From NCBI GenBank assembly GCA_020161505.1, contig JAIUNY010000011.1, forward strand, positions 33,991-97,990: a DNA stretch of 64,000 bases, given 5' to 3'. The number at the start of each line of letters is the position of its first letter. Position 1 is the stretch's first letter. The position numbers and the translations under genes were made by a program. Below, one piece after another: positions 26,372 to 34,065 of the stretch. The stretch comes from Armatimonadota bacterium. GTDB lineage: Bacteria > Armatimonadota > Fimbriimonadia > Fimbriimonadales > Fimbriimonadaceae. The notes under the pieces are model-generated. The model did not search any database. It was not told the DNA's origin and worked only from the letters and a program-made list of their open reading frames with translations.

Positions 26372-27820
26372 GTGCAAGTTTTTGCAAAGAATGACCCCCG
26401 TCTTGATAACAAAAAGACGAAAACTTATCTTTTACCTGGCTTCATTGACGCCCATTGCCACATCCTTCCAAGTGGTCTCGATTTGCTCAAGTGCAACCTT
26501 CGAACTTGCACTTCTAAGGATGAGGTGCTTGAAAAAGTGGCAGATGAGTTCGGAAACCATAACAAAGAAGGATGGTTCCACGCCACTCAATATGATCAGA
26601 CCAAGTTTGAGGGTGCGCACCACATCACTCGCCACGATCTGGACAAGATCAGCGACTCAACCCCTATTCTTCTCCGGCATTCGAATGGGCACGCGAGCGT
26701 TGCCAATTCGGCCGCTCTGCGGGCCGCTGGGGTGACTCGGGAGACCCCGGATCCCGAGGGAGGAGAGTTTGTCCGCGACGCCGCCGGTGAGCCGAATGGA
26801 GTGCTCCTCGAGAAGGCTCACGAGTTCGTCACGAGCTCTGCCCCCGCTCCCACCACGGAACAAATGGTCGAGGCGATTCTTCGGGCGGGCGAGTCGATGA
26901 GCTCCTTCGGCATCACCACGGCGACCGACATGATGACCGGCCGATGGAACCTGGCCCAAGAGCTCGAGGCGTACCGCCTGGCGAGCGAGCGGGGTTGCAA
27001 GATCCGTTTGCGGCTTTACGTGCAGTGGGCAGACGTGCTCAGCTCCCGGGCGATTGATCCCGCGCTTTTCGAGGAACTCCAGTCGGCCATGGATCCAACG
27101 AAGTGCAAGGTGCTTGGCCTGAAAGTCTTCGCCGACGGTGCCATTGGATCCGCCACGGCTGCGATCAAGAGCAAATTTCTCACCACCGGAGGGCAAGGTC
27201 AGCTGATCTATCCGGAGGAGAAGCTGGCCGAAATCATTGCGAAAATCGATGCTGCTGGCTACTCCTGCGCCGTTCACACCATCGGCGATTACTCAACGGA
27301 TCTCGTGATGGACGCCTACGAGAAAACCGATGACCCCAAGCGCCACCGCATCGAGCACGCGATGATCCTCAGCGAAGCCCAGATTGAGCGGATGGCTCGA
27401 CTAGGCTCCCATCTCACGGTTCAGCCGGAATTCCTCATGCGGTTTGGTCACGCGTACCGGGTGCAGCTGGAGCCGGAGATTGCCGCCAATCTCAAGCCCG
27501 TTCGGAGCTTGCTCGATGCAGGTATTCCGCTCTCCTTCAACTCGGATCGCCCGATTGTGCCGGGCAATCCGTGGGATGGGATCGCAGCGGCGATCCAACG
27601 TCCCGAGGGGTTCAACCCGGCAGAAAACATCACTCTGGAAGAAGCGATTGGTCTGTACACCCACGGCGGTGCTCAAGCGAATTTCGAGCCGGAGTTTGTC
27701 GGGAAGCTGGAGCCGGGTTTTGCCGCAGACCATCAGGTCTACAATGAAAAACCGCACCCAGGGGCGACCCCGAGTGCGGTGTTCATGGACGGCAAGCTCG
27801 TCCAGGGCTCTACGGATTGA
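26372..27820 (+). CDS. YtcJ-like amidohydrolase, N-terminally short
   Basis: A 482-residue metal-dependent amidohydrolase of the family 3 (YtcJ) type. LPGFIDAHCHILPSG gives the HxH metal ligands, VKVFADGAIGS-like KVFADGAIGSATAA the lysine region, and RIEHAMIL and SFNSDRPIVPGNPW the later ligands. Family members normally have 40-60 residues of beta-sandwich before the LPGFIDAHxH block; here only about 20 remain. An in-frame TAA lies directly before the GTG, so no longer start is possible. GGAGG sits 10 bases upstream. The first ~80 codons are AT-richer than the neighbours. Its 3' end overlaps msrA by 11 bases. Confidence 0.82.
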   Translation: MQVFAKNDPRLDNKKTKTYLLPGFIDAHCHILPSGLDLLKCNLRTCTSKDEVLEKVADEFGNHNKEGWFHATQYDQTKFEGAHHITRHDLDKISDSTPILLRHSNGHASVANSAALRAAGVTRETPDPEGGEFVRDAAGEPNGVLLEKAHEFVTSSAPAPTTEQMVEAILRAGESMSSFGITTATDMMTGRWNLAQELEAYRLASERGCKIRLRLYVQWADVLSSRAIDPALFEELQSAMDPTKCKVLGLKVFADGAIGSATAAIKSKFLTTGGQGQLIYPEEKLAEIIAKIDAAGYSCAVHTIGDYSTDLVMDAYEKTDDPKRHRIEHAMILSEAQIERMARLGSHLTVQPEFLMRFGHAYRVQLEPEIAANLKPVRSLLDAGIPLSFNSDRPIVPGNPWDGIAAAIQRPEGFNPAENITLEEAIGLYTHGGAQANFEPEFVGKLEPGFAADHQVYNEKPHPGATPSAVFMDGKLVQGSTD

Positions 27821-28454
27821 TGTGATCAGACCGGTCGATCGAGCACGCTCGGCCGGTCTTTTCCGAGTACTGTTGGTGATAGTCCTCAGCCATCCAAAAG
27901 CGCGGAGCCATCTTGATTTCCGTCACGATGGGGCGCTTGAACAACTTTGCTGCCGCTTTCTTAGACTCTTCTGCGGCCTTCAGTTGAGCAGAGTTCAAGG
28001 CGAAGATAGCAGACCTATACTGATCGCCATAGTCCGGCCCTTGCTTGTTGAGGGTGCAGGGGTTGTGAATTTGCCAGAATCGATCTAAAACTTGTCGATA
28101 ACTGATCACGCTCGTGTCGTACTCAACCATCACCGCTTCGGTATGCCCCGTGTTTTCGTAGCAGATGGCTTCATAGGTCGGGCGTTCTATTTTGCCGCCG
28201 ATGTATCCCACGGCCGTCGCCACAATCCCCGGGGTTTGACGCAGATACTTCTCGGTACCCCAGAAACATCCTCCCGCGACAATGGCTCGCTCGAGCTTGG
28301 CGTCGGGGGTTGTCATGAACTTCGTCGCCGCAAGTTTGATCTCCAGCGGCGGAAGCTCCTTGGCTTTCACTTGGGTGCCGGATCCGCGAGGAGCCATCGC
28401 GACGGCAACGCCCACGCCCACCGCGACCACGAGTAACGGGATAATCGGTTTCAT
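27810..28454 (-). CDS. msrA: Peptide-methionine (S)-S-oxide reductase, exported or membrane-anchored
   Basis: A 214-residue MsrA with catalytic Cys63 in AGGCFWGTEKYL, plus GYIGG and NTGHTEAVMVEYD blocks and the QYRSAIF segment. It reduces methionine-S-sulfoxide in proteins. An N-terminal hydrophobic segment (IIPLLVVAVGVGVAVAMAP) indicates export or membrane anchoring, so it probably repairs envelope proteins. AAGGAG five bases upstream fixes the start at 28454. It follows the CBM9-like gene with a 2-base gap and is probably co-transcribed. No msrB is visible. Confidence 0.93.
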   Translation of the reverse strand: MKPIIPLLVVAVGVGVAVAMAPRGSGTQVKAKELPPLEIKLAATKFMTTPDAKLERAIVAGGCFWGTEKYLRQTPGIVATAVGYIGGKIERPTYEAICYENTGHTEAVMVEYDTSVISYRQVLDRFWQIHNPCTLNKQGPDYGDQYRSAIFALNSAQLKAAEESKKAAAKLFKRPIVTEIKMAPRFWMAEDYHQQYSEKTGRACSIDRSDHINP

Positions 28455-28456
28455 CA

Positions 28457-29422
28457 CTACTCCTTGGGAACGCAAGACGGGCGGAGCGAGTTCGCGGCAT
28501 CTGGGCCTGTTCCCACAAACTTCCCGTCGTGAGTGAGCGTCACGGGTCCACTCGTCAGGCCCTCTTCGCTTCGGGTCACGCCGGGCGGTAGATCCAGTGC
28601 TCCGAAATCATGCAGCCCCTCAGCGCGCTTGCGAGAGTTCAGTCCGCTGATTTGGGCCAGGGTCTCCCGATCCCCCCAAGTTGCATCCTGCACGCGCCAA
28701 GTCGGGTCGGAGGCAAAAGCCAGATACGCCCAGGAATGAGGGCGATGGATATCCACGATCCCCGTCGAAGCGGCCACCCAGTATCGCTCGGCATCGCCCC
28801 CAACCCTTCGATATTGACCGTCGCGTACCTCCACCGGGTAGGCGACCTTCATCAGATTCGCCCTCCAGACGTCGCCAATCGCCGGCGCCTGACCGGTACC
28901 GCCGGGTGCGCCGAACGCCGCCCACGGAAAGAATGCGGTCAGATCCCAGCCTTGGCACTCGGAGGAGGGATCGTTCACCGGACCATAGGTGACGATGTGG
29001 GTGGCGAGTCCAGGGATTTCCCAGTCGTCGTTGCGGGCGCCTCCGCAGACGTAGGGGCGATCCATCGTCAGATCGAGAGTGACACCCAGCGGGTTGATCT
29101 CCCATTCAAAGTAGTGGTGCCCGTCGCCATCGGGTTCGACAAAGAGCTCGAAAACGTCGTCAAGATAGAGCTCCGCGTCGTGTTCTAGCTGGGTCACCCA
29201 GAGGTGGTTTTGGGGGATTTCGGCGTTCAGGTAGAGTCCGCGTTCCGTCCATCCGAGCCGCGCACGCAGTTCTTGAGGGCCGCGACCGTTTTCTGGCCCC
29301 AAGATATCGACGAACTCGGTGAACCACGCGACGCCAGCCCACTCAGGTGCTTCCGCGCCCTGGTTCACATCTGGGTCGCGGGGAAGCTGAAGGCACAGAA
29401 TCGTTGGCGGCTGAGGTCGCAT
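28457..29422 (-). CDS. Carbohydrate-binding family 9-like protein
   Basis: A 321-residue protein with a CBM9-like module. The 'RLGWTERGLYLNAEIPQNHL' strand pair and LYLDDVFELFVEPDGDG HHYFEWEINPLG region fit proteins that bind sugar ends or cofactor-like ligands. The start at 29422 removes an unmatched 38-residue extension that would overlap the divergent dxr gene. There is no clear signal peptide at the chosen start, which is unusual for a sugar-binding module and leaves location open. It lies directly upstream of msrA. Confidence 0.65.
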   Translation of the reverse strand: MRPQPPTILCLQLPRDPDVNQGAEAPEWAGVAWFTEFVDILGPENGRGPQELRARLGWTERGLYLNAEIPQNHLWVTQLEHDAELYLDDVFELFVEPDGDGHHYFEWEINPLGVTLDLTMDRPYVCGGARNDDWEIPGLATHIVTYGPVNDPSSECQGWDLTAFFPWAAFGAPGGTGQAPAIGDVWRANLMKVAYPVEVRDGQYRRVGGDAERYWVAASTGIVDIHRPHSWAYLAFASDPTWRVQDATWGDRETLAQISGLNSRKRAEGLHDFGALDLPPGVTRSEEGLTSGPVTLTHDGKFVGTGPDAANSLRPSCVPKE

Positions 29423-29467
29423 GAAGTCCAGGTTACCAGGGGAGCAGACGGGTAAGTTGGAGCCGAA

Positions 29468-30589
29468 ATGAAGCGGATCGTGGTCTTGGGCAGCACAGGG
29501 AGCATCGGGCGGCAGACGCTGGATATCGTCCGCCAACTCCCCGATCAGCTTCAGGTCGTGGGGCTCGCCGCCAATCGTTCGGCCGAGGAATTACAGGATC
29601 AAGCGCGCGAGTTTGGGGTGACCGACATCGCCCTCATGGACGAAAAGACGGCTCAGGCAGCAGGGATTCCGGGGGGAATGAATGCCGTTGTGGATCTCGC
29701 CACGCGCCACAAGGCTGACCTGGTTGTTGTCGCGGTGGCCGGTGTGATTGGCCTTCAGCCGACGCTGGCGGCGATCCAAGCGGACAAGCAGATCGCTCTG
29801 GCCAGCAAAGAGGTGCTGGTTGCTGCGGGCCACCTGGTGATGCCTCTCATCAACGAACGGGGGATCACGATGACCCCGATCGACAGTGAGCACAGCGCCA
29901 TTTTCCAGTGCCTTCAAGGCTACGAGGCGAAACATCTGCACTCGATCATCCTGACGGCGAGCGGCGGACCGTTTCGAGGATGGACTGCCGAACAGATTCG
30001 CGATGTGACTCTGGAGCAAGCCCTGAATCACCCGACGTGGCGCATGGGCGGCAAGATCACCATCGACAGCGCGAGCATGATGAACAAGGGCCTGGAGATG
30101 ATCGAAGCCCATTGGCTCTTCGGTCTCCCCATCTCGCAGGTCGAAGTCGTGGTTCACCCTCAGAGCATTGTTCACTCCATGGTGCGTTTCCACGATGGCT
30201 CGGTGCTCGGGCAGATGGGGTGGCCCGATATGCGTTTGCCGATTCAGTACGCGCTGGTGTACCCAGAACGCTTGCCCAATGCCTTGCGCCCTTGGAACCC
30301 TGCGGAGACTCCCCAGTTGACGTTTGAGCCGGTCGATGAAACCGTCTTCCGGAGCCTGGCTCTCGCCCGGCGAGCGGCGGATGAAGGTGGACTCATGCCT
30401 TCTATCCTCAACGCAGCGAATGAGGAGGCGGTGAACGCCTTGCTTGCTGGCACAGGGAGCTTCGCGGGGCTCATGGATCTCGTGGAATCGGTGATGGATC
30501 AGCCTTCCGGCACCGATACTTCTTTGGGGGGAATCCTCGCGGCAGATGCGTGGGCTCGCGAGCAGGTGCGCGATCGGCTGCGTGTGTGA
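29468..30589 (+). CDS. dxr: 1-deoxy-D-xylulose 5-phosphate reductoisomerase
   Basis: A 373-residue DXR, the second enzyme of the non-mevalonate isoprenoid pathway (NADPH and a divalent metal). The NADP site is VLGSTGSIGRQTLDIV. Catalytic-region blocks are ALASKEVLVAAGHLV, PIDSEHSAIFQCLQG and LTASGGPFRGW; NHPTWRMGGKITIDSASMMN is followed by EMIEAHWLFG. The length is normal. It precedes the site-2 protease gene rseP, a frequent neighbour of dxr in bacteria. Isoprenoids made here could feed the prenyl side chains used by the UbiA enzyme at 22984. Confidence 0.97.
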   Translation: MKRIVVLGSTGSIGRQTLDIVRQLPDQLQVVGLAANRSAEELQDQAREFGVTDIALMDEKTAQAAGIPGGMNAVVDLATRHKADLVVVAVAGVIGLQPTLAAIQADKQIALASKEVLVAAGHLVMPLINERGITMTPIDSEHSAIFQCLQGYEAKHLHSIILTASGGPFRGWTAEQIRDVTLEQALNHPTWRMGGKITIDSASMMNKGLEMIEAHWLFGLPISQVEVVVHPQSIVHSMVRFHDGSVLGQMGWPDMRLPIQYALVYPERLPNALRPWNPAETPQLTFEPVDETVFRSLALARRAADEGGLMPSILNAANEEAVNALLAGTGSFAGLMDLVESVMDQPSGTDTSLGGILAADAWAREQVRDRLRV

Positions 30590-30709
30590 TCGAAGCGCCT
30601 TTGCCGGTGGATTGGTCGTTGCCTCGATGGGATGGCATGATGCTTCGCCTTTCGGCTCAATCGAGCGCAAAAAACGACGCCTGGTGCGTCTGAATCGTAA
30701 GAGATTTTT

Positions 30710-32389
30710 ATGGAGTTGCTGAACGCCGTCGGAAATGGCCTGTTGGTCGGTATCGTGCTCCTGGTCGTTCTGACGGTGCTGGTCGCGGTTCACGAACTCG
30801 GGCACTACTGGTTTGCCAAGCTGTGCGGCATGCATGTGGAGGCCTTTGCCGTCATGGTTGGCGGAGTACGTAAGACCGACCTTTCCGGGCGTTTGACCAA
30901 GAAGCTGGTGCCGGCAAGCTGGCTCTGGGGACTGGGCAGCTCGGTTTCTGTTCTCACGTTTCTGGCCGCTTTTTTTGAGCAGAGGATCGCCTTTTTCGTC
31001 GGAATGGGATTGCTCACGGTCGTCGGGCCGGTTTGGGTCATCAGTCGTCTCTCCGCGCTCTATCATCGCCCGCTCCTTGTCGGGCTCAGAACCTTAGCGA
31101 TCTGCTGGATGGTTGTGCTTGCGATCATTGGTCTCGGAACAGGGTTTCGATTCGTTGATCCCGGCTACGTGATCAGCATGTTCTTCGGCGGATCGGCTAC
31201 GGCGGTCTTGCTCCTCTACTACGCCCCGGTGCTGGGCGCCCAGGATATGGAGGGTAACAAGGGGCGGGGAAGTATCGAAGTCGAGGGGACGTCCGTTCCG
31301 GTTCGGTTCCGACCTCTCGCCTCGTGGACCAACAAGGAGGGCACCGAGTTTTCCATGCTCCTGCTGCCGCTTGGTGGATTCGCCGCGATCAAGGGGATGT
31401 TGCCTCGAGAAGATGCCAGCGAGATGAAGATCGAGAAAGGGTTCTTCTCTCGGCCTCCGTCGCAGAGGCTGCTTGTGCTCTTTGCCGGTCCCCTTTTCAG
31501 CATCCTGCTTGGGATTGCTCTGCTTTTCGCCGGCTTCTTGGGTCAGGGTGAGCCCGTTCAGACAACCCGCGTGGCCTCGGCCGTCGATGCTGCGGCAAAG
31601 GCTGGCCTCAAAGAAGGCGACAAGATCACGGCGATCAACGGCCAACCGGTTTCGACTTTTTACGAAATGGTGAGCAAGGTGCGCTACTCCTTCAAAGAAG
31701 AAGGAGATAAGCGGACACCGGTGGCGGTTCTGGTGGCCTATGAGCGGGATGGGGTCACCAAAGAGGTCTCGATCACTCCCAAGGTGACGGATACTCCCGT
31801 GCCCGTGCTCGGAGAAAACGGCGAACCCACGGCATTTGAGCGCTATCAAGCGCGGATCGGGATCTCGCCGGAGTCTGATTTCAAGCCGATTTCCGCCCAG
31901 CAGGCGTTCAACGATGCGGTCAGCGCTCCGGTCTCTGGTACCGTGCAGCTCTTCAAGGTCTTCACGAACTTCGAGACGGCGAAGGAAAGTGTGGGTGGAC
32001 CGACGGTGATGGTTGAGCAGACCTCACAGGCTGTGAAGTACGGCTTTTGGATGGTGCTGATCATGGCGGGAAGCCTCAGCGTCATGCTCGGCATCATGAA
32101 CCTGCTCCCGATTCCCCCGCTGGATGGGGGGCAGATGGTGATTGCCTTCATCGAGATGCTTCGGGGCAACAAGCGGCTCAGCTTGACGATCCAAAATGGA
32201 CTTCATCAGCTCGGATTCTTTGCCGTCATGGGCTTGATGCTCGCGGCTTTTGCCATCGACGCAGGACGGAGGGCTGAGGCAGGAATGGCCGCCATGAAAG
32301 CGGAGAGCAGCTCGGCCTCCGTGGATCAAAAGCCCAAGGAAGTCCAGCCGAAAGAGTCCGCCGCAACGACCCCCCAGCCCGTGAAGTGA
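30710..32389 (+). CDS. rseP: RseP-type site-2 protease with an extra membrane insertion
   Basis: A 559-residue intramembrane zinc metalloprotease. The zinc site is HELGH (residues 28-32) and the third ligand region is NLLPIPPLDGGQ (464-475). A PDZ domain lies between about 270 and 380 (AAKAGLKEGDKITAINGQPV). In typical RseP the LPLGG strand follows the HELGH helix within some 40 residues; here it is at 219, and residues ~60-200 contain three or more extra hydrophobic helices. A low-complexity tail ends the protein. It probably cleaves membrane-bound regulators such as anti-sigma factors; two ECF systems are in this window. Confidence 0.9.
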   Translation: MELLNAVGNGLLVGIVLLVVLTVLVAVHELGHYWFAKLCGMHVEAFAVMVGGVRKTDLSGRLTKKLVPASWLWGLGSSVSVLTFLAAFFEQRIAFFVGMGLLTVVGPVWVISRLSALYHRPLLVGLRTLAICWMVVLAIIGLGTGFRFVDPGYVISMFFGGSATAVLLLYYAPVLGAQDMEGNKGRGSIEVEGTSVPVRFRPLASWTNKEGTEFSMLLLPLGGFAAIKGMLPREDASEMKIEKGFFSRPPSQRLLVLFAGPLFSILLGIALLFAGFLGQGEPVQTTRVASAVDAAAKAGLKEGDKITAINGQPVSTFYEMVSKVRYSFKEEGDKRTPVAVLVAYERDGVTKEVSITPKVTDTPVPVLGENGEPTAFERYQARIGISPESDFKPISAQQAFNDAVSAPVSGTVQLFKVFTNFETAKESVGGPTVMVEQTSQAVKYGFWMVLIMAGSLSVMLGIMNLLPIPPLDGGQMVIAFIEMLRGNKRLSLTIQNGLHQLGFFAVMGLMLAAFAIDAGRRAEAGMAAMKAESSSASVDQKPKEVQPKESAATTPQPVK

Positions 32390-32390
32390 C

Positions 32391-33212
32391 TTACTTGCCT
32401 GGTTCGGCTGGATCCGTCAAGGCTTTCAGGTAGTCGATCTCAGACTTGATGGCCTCAGATCCGGTCGAGAGCATCGGGCGCAGCTCCAGGCTTCCGGAGA
32501 ACTCAACGTTGCGGAGCTGACGGAGCATTTCCGTCCAGTCGGTCATGCCGTCTTGAACGGTGGACCAGCGACGCGCCCAGCCTTTCCCATTCGCATCCGC
32601 TGCGCCAGGATCGCGGACGAGAATCGAGTCACGGATGGTGACGGTGGTGAGGTAGTCCATCAGCAAAGCCACGGTGTAGTCCCACGCTTCAAACCCCTCG
32701 AAGAGTTCTCCGCCGGGATCGAGACGGATTCCGAAGGCGAAGGGAGGAAGTCCTCTCACCAGGTGGAACGCCGCACTCGGCGAGGGAATCAGAGATTCCC
32801 CGACGACAGGGAGGATCAGCTTCACGTCGTGCTTCTCCAGCTGCTTGGACAAAAGATCAAGCTGCTCCCGGGCCTTGGTGAGGCGAGAACGCACGAAGTA
32901 TCCCTTCTTCCGCAAGGCGAGGATGCTGAACTGTTTGATCCCGCAGGCGGCCAAAAGCTTGATGAAATCGGGTTCGCCGACGAGCTGTTCGAGCGTGACA
33001 TCGAGGTCGCAACTGTGGCACTCGACCCCTGCGGAGCTCAGGGCGTTCACGTAGTCCGGGAGCTCGGGATAGATGTTTTCAACGCTGGCGTGGAGGCCCT
33101 CTCCGACGAGCACGGGTGCGGTTGTGCATCCAGCTGACAGAACCAGTTCGGCGAGTTCAGCAGGTTCGAGGCGGGGCAGGCCAGCGGTGTGAAGGCTCCA
33201 GGTTAACGTCAC
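32391..33212 (-). CDS. Xylose-isomerase-like TIM-barrel protein
   Basis: A 273-residue protein with the strand/helix pattern of the sugar phosphate isomerase/epimerase (AP endonuclease 2) fold, such as LILPVVGESLIPSPSAAFHL, FGIRLDPGGELFEGFEAWDY and VTIRDSILV. Expected metal ligands are not clearly conserved, so activity is uncertain. The GTG at 33212 was chosen because the longer frame runs through the divergent aquaporin gene; the adjacent TTG at 33215 is equally possible. It ends one base after the rseP stop on the opposite strand. Confidence 0.6.
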   Translation of the reverse strand: MTLTWSLHTAGLPRLEPAELAELVLSAGCTTAPVLVGEGLHASVENIYPELPDYVNALSSAGVECHSCDLDVTLEQLVGEPDFIKLLAACGIKQFSILALRKKGYFVRSRLTKAREQLDLLSKQLEKHDVKLILPVVGESLIPSPSAAFHLVRGLPPFAFGIRLDPGGELFEGFEAWDYTVALLMDYLTTVTIRDSILVRDPGAADANGKGWARRWSTVQDGMTDWTEMLRQLRNVEFSGSLELRPMLSTGSEAIKSEIDYLKALTDPAEPGK

Positions 33213-33266
33213 CAAAACGTTGTACCCGCTCCCTTTTGGGGGTCTTCGGTCGTCTGGAACCGTACC

Positions 33267-33944
33267 ATGAAACCAAAAGCACTCGTGGCGGAATTCATCG
33301 GGGCATTCGGGCTGTGCTTCGTGGGGATTCTTGCGATTCATCACGCCGGAGTCGGCGCGACTAATTTGACCGGAGTGGCCCTGGCCCATGGCTTGATCAT
33401 TGCCGTCCTGGTTGCCGCCTTTGCCGCCACCAGCGGTGCTCACTTCAATCCTGCCGTTTCGGCGGCCCTTTTTGCCGCCAAGAAGATTGATGCGGCGACG
33501 TTCGTCGGCTACGTGATCGCCCAAATCGCCGGAGCGGCGGTCGGGGCACTGGCGGCGGGATCGATCGTGGGCAATGCGGCCATCGCGGCCGGAACTCCCG
33601 CCGTGGCGGAGGGGATCTCCCCTACGGGAGCCCTGATCGCCGAGGTCATCGGAACTTTCTTCTTAGTGAGCGTGATTTTCGGAGTAGCGGTCGATAAGCG
33701 GTCTCCCGGGTCGGCGACGGCTCCGCTTTTCATTGGCCTGACCATCGTGGCGTGCATTTTGGGAATCGGCCCGATCAGTGGATGCGCGATCAATCCCGCC
33801 CGATTCCTGGGGCCCGCATTGGTGGGTGGGGGAATGGGGGCCAATATGTGGGTCTGGGTTGTCGGCCCTCTTCTGGGAGGGATTCTCGCCGGGGTGCTGT
33901 ACGACCAGTTCTTTGCCAAAAACGAAGAAGCGGCAAGCGCGTAG
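33267..33944 (+). CDS. Aquaporin (MIP family channel)
   Basis: A 225-residue channel with six hydrophobic helices and both NPA motifs (NPAV at 61-64 and NPAR at 176-179). The arginine after the second NPA is the usual selectivity-filter residue. ALAHGLIIAVLV and GTFFLVSVIFGVAVD fit the family. Its small size and Arg/His filter pattern favour a water channel over a glycerol facilitator, but this is inference. A terminator follows closely. Confidence 0.92.
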   Translation: MKPKALVAEFIGAFGLCFVGILAIHHAGVGATNLTGVALAHGLIIAVLVAAFAATSGAHFNPAVSAALFAAKKIDAATFVGYVIAQIAGAAVGALAAGSIVGNAAIAAGTPAVAEGISPTGALIAEVIGTFFLVSVIFGVAVDKRSPGSATAPLFIGLTIVACILGIGPISGCAINPARFLGPALVGGGMGANMWVWVVGPLLGGILAGVLYDQFFAKNEEAASA

Positions 33945-33964
33945 CTCTGGAACGATCTGTCCAG

Positions 33965-33997
33965 AAAGCCCGGCGATTTCCGCCGGGCTTTTGCTTT
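33965..33997 (+). terminator. Intrinsic terminator after the aquaporin gene
   Basis: An 11-bp stem AAGCCCGGCG / CGCCGGGCTT with loop ATTTC is followed by TTGCTTTT, about 20 bases after the aquaporin stop. Confidence 0.85.
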
Positions 33998-34065
33998 TCC
34001 GACCGATCAGGCCGGATAATTGCTTGGGTATTCAATAGGTTCGGGACCAAAAGGAGGATTCAACG

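Noticed and set aside
29591..31066. 491-codon minus-strand frame across dxr and rseP
   Set aside because: It is antisense to two conserved genes and has low-complexity His/Arg composition.
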